A stretch of 6,436 nt of DNA from Chloroflexota bacterium (GCA_017743275.1 JAGHZG010000097.1:1-6436), one strand, 5' to 3'. Positions 1 to 5,499 are shown, counted from the stretch's first letter. The notes: generated by a model from the letters alone, not told the origin. Numbers and translations are program-made.

Positions 1-10
1 GGCAACCTCA

Positions 11-32
11 GCCAGGCCGTTGACGGCCTGGC
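11..32. repeat. Perfect inverted repeat (9-bp arms, 4-nt loop) at window start
   Basis: GCCAGGCCG (11-19) and CGGCCTGGC (24-32) are exact reverse complements around a TTGA loop. No T-run follows, so it is not a canonical intrinsic terminator. It lies 66 bp upstream of the first gene's start. It could be the base of a terminator-like hairpin of the gene to the left, an mRNA leader structure, or part of an upstream coding end, because one forward frame is open from base 1 to 255. The sequence does not decide between these. Confidence 0.5.
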
Positions 33-87
33 CCACCGGGCTCCCGACGATTTTGAGACACACCCGGCTGATTTCCAGTCAGCGCAG

Positions 88-93
88 AGGAGG
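88..93 (+). promoter_or_regulatory. Strong Shine-Dalgarno site for the ATPase gene
   Basis: AGGAGG is a perfect anti-SD complement with a 5-nt spacer to the ATG at 99. It decides the start of the ATPase gene: the next plausible in-frame ATG lies far downstream, past the P-loop. Confidence 0.8.
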
Positions 94-98
94 AACGG

Positions 99-1610
99 AT
101 GGGCATCCGTCCGGCGAACACCCTGTGGGGCATTTCCCTGCCCGCACCGGTGGAGGCCTTCCTTTGGGAAACCAATCCCTGGTGGCGAGGGAAGCCTGCG
201 CGCCCCGTTCCCCCCTTCCGACGGTGGCTATTTGAACCTGCTCTCCAGCGGCTGAAATCCGGGCTGACCCCGGTCACCGTCCTCCGAGGCCCCCGGCAGG
301 TCGGAAAAACTACCCTGCAGGAACAACTGATAGAGCATCTTCTGGAGCAGGAAAGAGTACCTGCGGATCACATCTTTCGCGTCCAGTTTGACGAAATTCC
401 TTCCCTGCGAGGGATTGAGGACCCGATTCTGGCCCTTTGCCGCTGGTTTGAAGACCGAATCCTGAAAGGTACTTTCAACGAAGAGGCCCGGGCAGGGCGG
501 TTGACCTTTGTATTCTTTGACGAAGTACAGAATCTCCCCGATTGGGCCCCCCAGGTGAAGGCCCTGGTGGACCACCATGCGGTGCGGGTTCTGCTGACGG
601 GCAGTTCTGCCCTGCGGATTGAGTACGGGCGGGATAGTCTGGCCGGACGGATTTCCACGCTGGAATTGGGCCCGCTACTCCTGCGAGAAATCGCCGCCCT
701 GCGCGGATGGGGAGAAATCCCCCCGCTTCTCCCCCTCAACGGCCTGCGGAACCTTCAGGAACCTTCATTCTGGCGGTCCCTTCGGGAGCAGGGACATCGT
801 TATCGTCCGGTGCGGGACCGGGCTTTTGCCGCCTTCTCCGAACGGGGTGCCTATCCCATTGCCCATGCGCGGGCCGACCGTCCCTGGGAAGAAATCGCCG
901 ACCTGTTGAACGAAACGATTATCCGGCGGGTCATTCAGCACGACCTGCGCGTGGGGGAACGAGGCCGGAAACGGGACCAGCACTTGCTGGAGGCCCTCTT
1001 CCGCCTTTGTTGCCGGTATGCAGGCCAGGCCCCGGGACGCCCGCTCCTGGTCCATGAACTCCAGTCCGCCCTGGCGGCCAACATTGGCTGGCAGCGAGTA
1101 CTGGCATACCTCCGCTTCCTGAACGATACGCTCCTGATCCGGCTGATTGATCCTCTGGAACTGCGCCTCAAACGTCAAAAAGGACAGCCCAAAATCTGCC
1201 TCTGCGACCCATCCCTTCGGGCCAGCTGGCTTCAGGAAACGATCCCGCTGGAACCGGACGCTCTTCAGCGCGCTTCTCATCTGAGCGACCTGGCGGGACA
1301 TATTGCGGAAAGCACGGTGGGATACTTCTTTGGAAACATTTCAGGCCTGAATGTTGCCTGGTTCCCGGAACGGGGAATGGAGCCGGAAGTGGATTTTGTC
1401 CTGACCGTCGGAGATTATCGGATCCCGGTGGAGGTCAAATACCGTCGTCGTATTGACGAATTCCGGGACACCCTCGGGCTGCGGGCGTTTCTGGAGAAAA
1501 CCGTTTACCACGCCCCCTTCGGAATACTGGTCACCCTGACGGACGAAGTCTCCGTGACCGACCCGCGCATCATCCCGATTCCCCTCGCTTCGCTGCTGCT
1601 GATGCGATGA
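99..1610 (+). CDS. AAA+ ATPase with C-terminal DUF4143 / PD-(D/E)XK-like domain
   Basis: 503 aa. An N-terminal lead with NPWWRG (26-31) precedes an AAA+ core: Walker A GPRQVGKT (64-71), Walker B FVFFDEVQ (137-144), a sensor-1-like strand ending LLTGSS (165-170) and an SLAGR motif (180-184). This order is typical of the large AAA_14/DUF4143 family of bacterial and archaeal ATPases, whose physiological role is mostly unknown. The C-terminal part carries EVDF (430-433) and, 11 residues later, VEVK (444-447), the spacing expected of a PD-(D/E)XK nuclease-like fold with D432, E445 and K447. Whether it cuts DNA cannot be told from sequence. The middle region (about 190-420) is the less conserved linker and helical part. 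The protein is cytoplasmic, with no signal peptide or membrane segment. Its stop overlaps the kinase start (ATGA), implying co-translation. Family assignment is confident; function is not. Confidence 0.9.
   Translation: MGIRPANTLWGISLPAPVEAFLWETNPWWRGKPARPVPPFRRWLFEPALQRLKSGLTPVTVLRGPRQVGKTTLQEQLIEHLLEQERVPADHIFRVQFDEIPSLRGIEDPILALCRWFEDRILKGTFNEEARAGRLTFVFFDEVQNLPDWAPQVKALVDHHAVRVLLTGSSALRIEYGRDSLAGRISTLELGPLLLREIAALRGWGEIPPLLPLNGLRNLQEPSFWRSLREQGHRYRPVRDRAFAAFSERGAYPIAHARADRPWEEIADLLNETIIRRVIQHDLRVGERGRKRDQHLLEALFRLCCRYAGQAPGRPLLVHELQSALAANIGWQRVLAYLRFLNDTLLIRLIDPLELRLKRQKGQPKICLCDPSLRASWLQETIPLEPDALQRASHLSDLAGHIAESTVGYFFGNISGLNVAWFPERGMEPEVDFVLTVGDYRIPVEVKYRRRIDEFRDTLGLRAFLEKTVYHAPFGILVTLTDEVSVTDPRIIPIPLASLLLMR
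1607..1610 (+). other. ATGA start/stop overlap (translational coupling)
   Basis: The kinase ATG (1607-1609) overlaps the ATPase TGA (1608-1610). No good SD is visible directly upstream (CTGCTGCTGATGCG), so kinase translation probably depends on ribosomes terminating on the ATPase gene. This ties the expression of the two proteins together. Confidence 0.8.
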
Positions 1611-3244
1611 CTGCAGAGATGGGCACCCCCCGAGTCCTCATCGCCGACGACGACCCGCAGATCAGCGGCCTGATCCGGGAAGTTCTGGAACTGGCCCACT
1701 GCCAGGTCCTGGAGGCCCGCTCCGGCGAAGAGACCCTGGAGGTCCTGCGGCGGGAGAACGCCTCGGACCGTCCGGTGGACGTCCTCCTCCTGGACATCCT
1801 GATGCCGGGGATGAGCGGCTACGAGGTCATCTCCCACGTCAAATCGGACCCCTTGCTGGCGACCACCTCCATCATTGTCACCACCGCCCTGACCTCCATC
1901 ACCGATAAGACTATGGGATTGGGGATGGGGGCCGATGATTACCTCACCAAACCCTTTGACCCCCGGGAACTGGTGGCCCGTATCCAGGTCATCATGCGCA
2001 TCCGCGACACGGAGCAGGTCCTGCGCCAGCGCAACCAGGAACTGGCCATCCTGACCGAAGTCAGCCGGACCATTATCTCCAGTCTGGACCTGGAGGAAGT
2101 GCTGACGGCCGCAGTGGGGGGAGTCCGCCGAATTCTCCCCGTCGCCGCGGGCGTGCTGGTCCTGATGGACGAAGAGACCGGGGATATGATCTTCCGCAAA
2201 CTGGTGGCGGGGAGCCATCCCCTGATGGGCCGTCCTCTTCCGATGGACCGGAGCATTATCCGCCACGTGGTGGCGACCGGACAGCCGTATCTCACCAACG
2301 ACGTCTCTCTTGACCCTATCTTCTCTCCTCAGGTGGACGGCTGGGGGCCGCAGACGCGCGCCGTCCTCTGCGTCCCCCTGCTGGTACGGGAGCAGGTCAT
2401 CGGGGCCCTGGAACTGGCGGATAAGATCGGGGGACCGTTCACCGAGACGGACCGGGACCTCCTTCAGACGCTGGCGGGCTCCGTCGCCGTGGCGGTGGAA
2501 AACGCCCAACTGTATGCGGAAGTGAACGACTACGCCCGCGCGCTGGAGCGCTCCCAGGCCCAACTCATCCAGGCAGAGAAGATGGCCGCCATCGGCCGAC
2601 TGGCCGCCTCCATCGCCCACGAAATCAACAACCCCCTTCAGGCCATCCACAACACCATCCATCTGGCTATGACCGACCACCTCCCACCGGAGAAGCGAGG
2701 GGAATACCTGGGGATGGCGCAGAAAGAGGTAGAGCGGCTGATAGAAATCGTCCAGCGGATGCTGGAGTTCTACCGCCCCTCCAAAGGCGGCATTGTCCAG
2801 ACAGACGTCAATTGTCTTCTCCGGGACGCGCTGGCGATTGCCGACAAGCGGCTCCAGCACGGCCGCATCCGGGTCTCTGCCCGTTTTGCCGACGGCCTGC
2901 CGCCGATCCTGGGCGTTCCCGATCAGTTGACCCAGGTCTTCCTGAACATCATCATCAATGCGGTGGAGGCGATGCCGGAGGGCGGCGACCTGCGGGTGGG
3001 CACCCTGCTGACGGACGACCGCCGCTGGGTTCTGGTGGCCTTTCAGGATTCCGGCCCGGGCCTGACCGCCGAACAAATCGCGCACATCTTTGAGCCCTTC
3101 TACACCACCAAGCCCAGCGGCACCGGATTGGGTCTGGCGATCAGTTACGGCATTGTGGAACGGCATGGAGGGACCATAGAGGTCTCCAGCCAGCCGGGAC
3201 AGGGCGCGACATTTGTGGTCCGCCTGCCCGTCCCGCTGCCGTAG
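1607..3244 (+). CDS. Cytoplasmic sensor histidine kinase, REC-GAF-HisKA-HATPase
   Basis: 545 aa, with no membrane segment. An N-terminal receiver (about 8-125) has the acidic cluster D14-D16, phosphoacceptor D63 in LLLDILMPGMSG, T93 and K115 (LTKPFD). A GAF domain (about 147-300) begins after ELAILTEVSRTI and contains VLCVPLLV (253-260). A helical signalling stretch (300-330) leads into HisKA with H338 in AHEINNPL. The HATPase_c domain has its N-box around N447-N451, G1 DSGPGL (481-486), F-box IFEPFYTTK (494-502) and G2 GTGLGL (505-510). All catalytic motifs are intact. The kinase should autophosphorylate H338 in response to a GAF ligand or to phosphorylation of its own receiver, then pass phosphate to a partner regulator, most likely the one encoded at 3376. 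The HEINNPL H-box resembles NtrB/AtoS-type kinases. The ligand is unknown. It is unusual in being translationally coupled to a DUF4143 ATPase. Confidence 0.95.
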   Translation: MTAEMGTPRVLIADDDPQISGLIREVLELAHCQVLEARSGEETLEVLRRENASDRPVDVLLLDILMPGMSGYEVISHVKSDPLLATTSIIVTTALTSITDKTMGLGMGADDYLTKPFDPRELVARIQVIMRIRDTEQVLRQRNQELAILTEVSRTIISSLDLEEVLTAAVGGVRRILPVAAGVLVLMDEETGDMIFRKLVAGSHPLMGRPLPMDRSIIRHVVATGQPYLTNDVSLDPIFSPQVDGWGPQTRAVLCVPLLVREQVIGALELADKIGGPFTETDRDLLQTLAGSVAVAVENAQLYAEVNDYARALERSQAQLIQAEKMAAIGRLAASIAHEINNPLQAIHNTIHLAMTDHLPPEKRGEYLGMAQKEVERLIEIVQRMLEFYRPSKGGIVQTDVNCLLRDALAIADKRLQHGRIRVSARFADGLPPILGVPDQLTQVFLNIIINAVEAMPEGGDLRVGTLLTDDRRWVLVAFQDSGPGLTAEQIAHIFEPFYTTKPSGTGLGLAISYGIVERHGGTIEVSSQPGQGATFVVRLPVPLP

Positions 3245-3254
3245 CCGTAATAAA

Positions 3255-3354
3255 AACACAGCGAACGCGGAGAGCGCCGAGATTCTCAACAATGCTCTGC
3301 GTACTCTGCGGCCTCTGCGGTAAAGAGCCCTTCGTGCCCTTCGGGTCCTTCGTG
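3255..3354. repeat. Two clusters of degenerate 9-bp tandem repeats with inverted flank
   Basis: Cluster 1 is CTCTGCGTA, CTCTGCGGC, CTCTGCGGT (3295-3321). Cluster 2 is CCCTTCGTG, CCCTTCGGG, TCCTTCGTG (3328-3354). Both keep an exact 9-bp period. To their left, 3255-3287 read on the minus strand gives related units (CTCGGCGCT, CTCCGCGTT), so left and right flanks can pair imperfectly around the AACAATG spacer. Repeats of this look, in the style CTCTGCG and CCTTCGTG, occur as dispersed intergenic elements in many environmental bacterial genomes; that is recalled, not searched here. The region holds no recognisable promoter or terminator, so read-through from kinase to regulator is possible. Confidence 0.75.
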
Positions 3355-3361
3355 GTTTTTG

Positions 3362-3368
3362 AAAGGAG
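3362..3368 (+). promoter_or_regulatory. Shine-Dalgarno that fixes the response regulator start
   Basis: AAAGGAG sits 7 nt before the ATG at 3376. An earlier in-frame ATG (3292) would add 28 residues translated purely from the 9-bp repeats and lacks an SD, so 3376 is the preferred start. Confidence 0.85.
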
Positions 3369-3375
3369 AAAGAAT

Positions 3376-4212
3376 ATGCCGGAGACCCGCGTCCCTCGCA
3401 TTCTGGTGGTAGACGACGAGGCGACAACCCGGATTTCCCTGGCGGAACTGCTGCGGCTGGAGGGGTACGACGTCAGCCTGGCCGCCAGCGGTGAGGACGC
3501 GCTGGACATCATTGACCGTCATCCCGCATTTGACCTGATGGTCGTGGACATCAAGATGCCGGGGATGGACGGCCTGCAACTGACCGAGGCCGTCCAGCGG
3601 CGTTCTCCCGATACGGTGATTATCCTCCTCACCGCATTTGGGACGCTGGAGACCGCCATCCAGGCCCTCCGTCGGGGGGCCCACGACTATTTGTTGAAGC
3701 CGTGCCCGATCTCTCAGATTCTGGAAAGCGTACGGAAGGGCCTGGGCAAGCGACACCAGGAGCAACAGCGAAAAGAACTGGTCTCCCGCCTGGAGCAGAC
3801 CCTTTCGGAACTGCGGGCCATTGAACAGCCGGATGTGGCCATCACACCGCCGCCCGCGCCAGTGGAGCGGTACCTGGAGGTCCAGGATGTGCGCCTGGAC
3901 CGGGAGCGCCATCAGGTCTGGATTGGAGATCGTTCCGTGGACCTGACGCCCACCGAATTCAAGTTGCTCTCCTACCTGATGGAGCGGGCCGACCAAGTTT
4001 GCAGTCCCCAGCAGTTGGTCCGTCAGGCCCAGGGGTATGAGACCGACCCCTGGGGCGCGCGGGCCATCGTTCGCGTCCACATCCGGCGTCTGCGGCGGAA
4101 AATGGAACCCGACCCTGCCCGGCCCCGCTATATTGTCAACGTTCGCGGGGTGGGATACACATTCCCCCGAGTACCTCCGGAACCCACCGAAGCCGAAGAG
4201 GACGTCCTGTAA
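3376..4212 (+). CDS. Response regulator: NtrC-like receiver + OmpR/PhoB-type winged helix
   Basis: 278 aa from the SD-supported start. The receiver (about 6-122) has D13/D14, phosphoacceptor D58 (VVDIKMPGMDG), T86 and K108 (LLKP). Its LLTAFGTLETAIQALRRGAH run (84-103) resembles NtrC/AtoC receivers more than OmpR ones. A charged, probably coiled helix (about 122-150) and a Pro-rich hinge (157-162) lead to a Trans_reg_C winged helix (about 167-264), recognised by LTPTEFKLLSYL (190-201), the recognition helix VRVHIRRLRRKM (232-243) and the wing RYIVNVRGVGYTF (251-263). There is no sigma54-activating AAA domain, so it should act on sigma70-type promoters. The kinase just upstream is the likely phosphodonor. 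The gene's end overlaps tandem 11-bp repeats that may be its own binding site. It is a cytoplasmic transcription factor whose targets are inferred only. Confidence 0.95.
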   Translation: MPETRVPRILVVDDEATTRISLAELLRLEGYDVSLAASGEDALDIIDRHPAFDLMVVDIKMPGMDGLQLTEAVQRRSPDTVIILLTAFGTLETAIQALRRGAHDYLLKPCPISQILESVRKGLGKRHQEQQRKELVSRLEQTLSELRAIEQPDVAITPPPAPVERYLEVQDVRLDRERHQVWIGDRSVDLTPTEFKLLSYLMERADQVCSPQQLVRQAQGYETDPWGARAIVRVHIRRLRRKMEPDPARPRYIVNVRGVGYTFPRVPPEPTEAEEDVL

Positions 4213-4230
4213 CCAATTCGTAACCGCTTC
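4209..4230 (+). promoter_or_regulatory. Tandem 11-bp direct repeats, candidate response regulator operator
   Basis: GTAACCAATTC (4209-4219) is followed immediately by GTAACCGCTTC (4220-4230), identical at 9 of 11 positions. The next 11 bases (GCAATCCCCCA) are a weak third copy. OmpR/PhoB-family regulators bind as head-to-tail dimers to direct repeats of 11-bp period, so the geometry fits the protein encoded immediately upstream. The repeats overlap that gene's stop codon and lie about 28 bp upstream of the candidate -10 at 4258. Operator function is inferred. Confidence 0.5.
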
Positions 4231-4256
4231 GCAATCCCCCATTCGCTCATTCTGTG

Positions 4257-4273
4257 GTACGCTACAGGCGTAC
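4257..4273 (+). promoter_or_regulatory. Candidate extended -10 promoter with overlapping palindrome
   Basis: TGTGGTACGCT (4254-4264) looks like an extended -10 element, but no good -35 lies 16-18 bp upstream, as expected of an activator-dependent promoter. Overlapping it is a perfect inverted repeat, GTACGC-TACAG-GCGTAC (4257-4273), which could be a second operator or a short hairpin at the 5' end of the transcript. A start near 4270 would give a leader of about 55 nt for the gene at 4324. Confidence 0.35.
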
Positions 4274-4323
4274 GATCGCCTTTTCAGGCAGATTCAGCCG
4301 TCTCGAAGGAGATCACGGGCAGA

Positions 4324-4830
4324 ATGAGCGAGGGACCTCTTTTCCCCTCTCTGTTATCCTCGGGCTGGATGGAAACCGTCCAACAGGCCCTGGCAACCCT
4401 TCAACGTGGGATTGGAGGGGAATGTGTTTTGCTGGCTGGGGAGCAGGGGGAAGTGATTGCCCAAACAGGCGTTGCAGAGGACATCCTGATGGAGGACCTG
4501 CTTCCCATATTTATAGAGGAGGCGGCCCTGACGGTTCGCCTGGGAAATCGCATTGGAGACGGAACGGGCATCAGTTTGCATCACTACGAAGGGGACCGGC
4601 ACCAGATTTATGTGGGTGTGGCGACCCCGAGTGGCTTGCTGCTGGTTGTGGTCAGCCGTCAGCCTCCCCCGCGCCGCCTGGGCGTCGTATGGCTCTTTAT
4701 GCGGCGCACCCTGCAGGAGTTGAGTCGCCTTTTATCTCCTCCGGAAGAGCCACTGGCGCGGCGAAGTGGGAGGGCCAGCCGCCTGACCCCGGAGCAGGCT
4801 CGTGCTCTGGGGCTCTGGCTGGAGGAATGA
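4324..4830 (+). CDS. Probable Roadblock/LC7-like (MglB-type) signalling protein
   Basis: 168 aa, soluble. The predicted element order matches the Roadblock/LC7 fold: helix (15-29), strand CVLLAGE (34-40), strand EVIAQTG (43-49) after a turn, helix (52-73), then three strands around GISLHHYEG (82-90), QIYVGVATPSG (94-104) and LLLVVVS (105-111), and a final helix (118-137). The charged C-terminal tail (138-168) is outside the fold. Roadblock proteins in bacteria usually regulate Ras-like GTPases (MglB on MglA) or scaffold signalling, but no GTPase gene is visible here. Assignment rests on pattern only; a divergent GAF- or profilin-like domain is an alternative. AAGGAG (4306-4311) precedes the ATG by 12 nt, a slightly long spacing. 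It lies downstream of the tandem operator-like repeats, so it may be controlled by the response regulator. Confidence 0.7.
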   Translation: MSEGPLFPSLLSSGWMETVQQALATLQRGIGGECVLLAGEQGEVIAQTGVAEDILMEDLLPIFIEEAALTVRLGNRIGDGTGISLHHYEGDRHQIYVGVATPSGLLLVVVSRQPPPRRLGVVWLFMRRTLQELSRLLSPPEEPLARRSGRASRLTPEQARALGLWLEE

Positions 4831-4871
4831 GCAATGATCGGGTGATTCTCCGAGGAAAGAAAGGAAGAACG

Positions 4872-5036
4872 ATGAGTTCCTTCACCATGGCATCCCGACA
4901 ATGGCGATGGATGGAGCGGGCTTCCGGCGATACTGTCGGAGAGCGGCCCGGAAATCTCTCGCGAATTCAACGCCTGCGGCGGCTCCTGCGGCGGACCATC
5001 CGCCGGCGCCGTTCCCGTCAGGAATTGCCGCGATAG
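4872..5036 (+). CDS. Small Arg-rich ORF, unknown function
   Basis: 54 aa starting at an ATG preceded by AAGGAAG (4861-4867). A longer version from 4827 (69 aa) would overlap the previous gene's stop as ATGA, but GGAGGA then abuts the start with almost no spacing, so 4872 is preferred. The C-terminal half is strongly basic (RLRRLLRRTIRRRRSRQ, 49-65 of the longer form), compatible with a nucleic-acid- or membrane-binding helix or simply with GC-rich chance coding. CTGCGGCGG occurs twice (4974-4982, 4986-4994), encoding the LRR/LLRR run. It has no recognised domain. It sits between the Roadblock-like gene and a strong terminator, so it would be the last gene of that transcript. Confidence 0.4.
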   Translation: MSSFTMASRQWRWMERASGDTVGERPGNLSRIQRLRRLLRRTIRRRRSRQELPR

Positions 5037-5083
5037 TGGCGTATTGGGATGATATAGGAATTCCCGGCAGTGAAGGGAAGATT

Positions 5084-5139
5084 CAGGGGATTTTGCGGCA
5101 GACCGCAAAGATGTCTGACGCAAAATCCCTGTTATTTTT
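5084..5139 (+). terminator. Intrinsic terminator with long two-part stem
   Basis: CAGGGGATTTTGCG (5084-5097) pairs with CGCAAAATCCCTG (5119-5131) with one bulged G. Inside it, CAGAC (5099-5103) pairs with GTCTG (5113-5117) around a 9-nt loop. TTATTTTT (5132-5139) follows at once. It ends the transcript carrying the Roadblock-like gene and the small ORF. An alternative hairpin, TTTGCGG-CAGA-CCGCAAA (5092-5109), uses part of the same 5' arm and would exclude the full stem. Confidence 0.85.
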
Positions 5140-5143
5140 CCAC

Positions 5144-5172
5144 TTGCCAAAATCGGCCGGATTGGGTATAAT
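5144..5172 (+). promoter_or_regulatory. Sigma70-type promoter of tRNA-Ser
   Basis: The -35 TTGCCA (5144-5149) and perfect -10 TATAAT (5167-5172) are separated by an optimal 17 bp. The predicted transcription start, about 5179, is essentially the first base of the tRNA, leaving almost no 5' leader. The -35 lies only 4 bp after the T-tract of the preceding terminator. Confidence 0.85.
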
Positions 5173-5179
5173 CAATGGC

Positions 5180-5266
5180 GGAGAGGTAGCGTAGTCTGGC
5201 CTAACGCGCGCGCCTGGAGAGCGCGTGAGCCGAAAGGCTCCGTGGGTTCGAATCCCACCCTCTCCG
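5180..5266 (+). tRNA. tRNA-Ser (anticodon GGA)
   Basis: 87 nt without encoded CCA. The acceptor stem GGAGAGG (5180-5186) pairs with CCTCTCC (5259-5265), with discriminator G5266. D-stem GCG (5189-5191) pairs with CGC (5205-5207). Anticodon stem CGCGC (5209-5213) pairs with GCGCG (5221-5225) around loop CTGGAGA, giving anticodon GGA at 5216-5218, which reads UCC and UCU. The long variable arm GAGCC-GAAA-GGCTC (5227-5240) is the class II hallmark of serine tRNAs. The T-arm is GTGGG-TTCGAAT-CCCAC (5242-5258). All stems are perfect. CCA must be added by the nucleotidyltransferase. Confidence 0.97.
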
Positions 5267-5277
5267 CTCCTGGCCCC

Positions 5278-5299
5278 GCCCCCATATGGGGGCTTTTTT
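5278..5299 (+). terminator. Intrinsic terminator after tRNA-Ser
   Basis: GCCCCC (5278-5283) and GGGGGC (5288-5293) form a perfect GC stem around ATAT, followed by six T (5294-5299). It lies 11 nt past the tRNA end, so the tRNA is a monocistronic unit. Confidence 0.93.
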
Positions 5300-5305
5300 G
5301 TTGGG

Positions 5306-5354
5306 GGACGACGGACGACAGACCACGGACCACAGACCACAGACCATAGACGAC
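5306..5354. repeat. Seven tandem 7-bp repeats (RGACSAY)
   Basis: Units in order: GGACGAC, GGACGAC, AGACCAC, GGACCAC, AGACCAC, AGACCAT, AGACGAC. The 7-bp period holds without any insertion over 49 bp. They lie directly after the tRNA terminator and before the next promoter, in non-coding DNA. Tandem heptamers of this kind recall the STRR class described in cyanobacteria and similar intergenic repeats in other phyla. Function is unknown. Confidence 0.9.
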
Positions 5355-5374
5355 GGAGGGCGCAGGCGCGCCGG

Positions 5375-5402
5375 TTGCCTTCCTTCCCTGTTGGGTTATA
5401 AT
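5375..5402 (+). promoter_or_regulatory. Sigma70-type promoter upstream of the membrane-protein operon
   Basis: TTGCCT (5375-5380) and TATAAT (5397-5402) are spaced 16 bp apart, with GGGT before the -10 as in the tRNA promoter. The predicted start near 5409 gives a leader of about 180 nt that contains all three REP-like hairpins before the gene at 5591. Confidence 0.7.
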
Positions 5403-5427
5403 TACGGCTGCTGGATACGGCATGGGT

Positions 5428-5452
5428 GTAGGGGCAACCCTTGCGGTTGCCC
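5428..5452 (+). repeat. REP-like hairpin A with GTAG head
   Basis: GTAG (5428-5431) leads into a perfect stem, GGGCAACC (5432-5439) and GGTTGCCC (5445-5452), with loop CTTGC. Bases 5429-5452 are repeated exactly at 5500-5523. A GTAG tetranucleotide at the foot of a hairpin is the hallmark of REP elements mobilised by RAYT (TnpA-REP) transposases. Two partial copies of the right arm, CTTGCGGTTGC (5454-5464) and CTGGCGGTTGCCC (5470-5482), follow. Confidence 0.75.
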
Positions 5453-5499
5453 TCTTGCGGTTGCATACTCTGGCGGTTGCCCATCAGGGGCAGGGGGTA

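Noticed and set aside
20..25. TTGACG as a -35 box for the ATPase gene
   Set aside because: No -10-like hexamer lies 15-19 bp downstream, and the bases form the loop and arm of the hairpin at 11-32.
1..98. 3' end of an upstream coding gene
   Set aside because: Two forward frames are open here but neither gives a recognisable protein end nor stops before the ATPase start, so no gene can be supported.
3292..3375. In-frame N-terminal extension of the response regulator from an earlier ATG
   Set aside because: The 28 extra residues are a translation of the 9-bp repeats, there is no SD before 3292, and a good SD precedes 3376 where receiver homology begins.
1505..3427. Long open frame on the minus strand across the kinase gene
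   Set aside because: It is the antisense shadow of a GC-rich gene with intact kinase motifs on the + strand; its translation is low-complexity and shows no domain. The same applies to the minus-strand frames at 3286-4242 and 5603-6433.
4254..4826. Forward open frame overlapping the Roadblock-like gene in another frame
   Set aside because: Gly/Pro/Arg-rich translation without domain features, while the overlapping 4324-4830 frame has an SD and a coherent fold pattern. Only the 3' tail of this frame, after 4827, may be used, as the small ORF.
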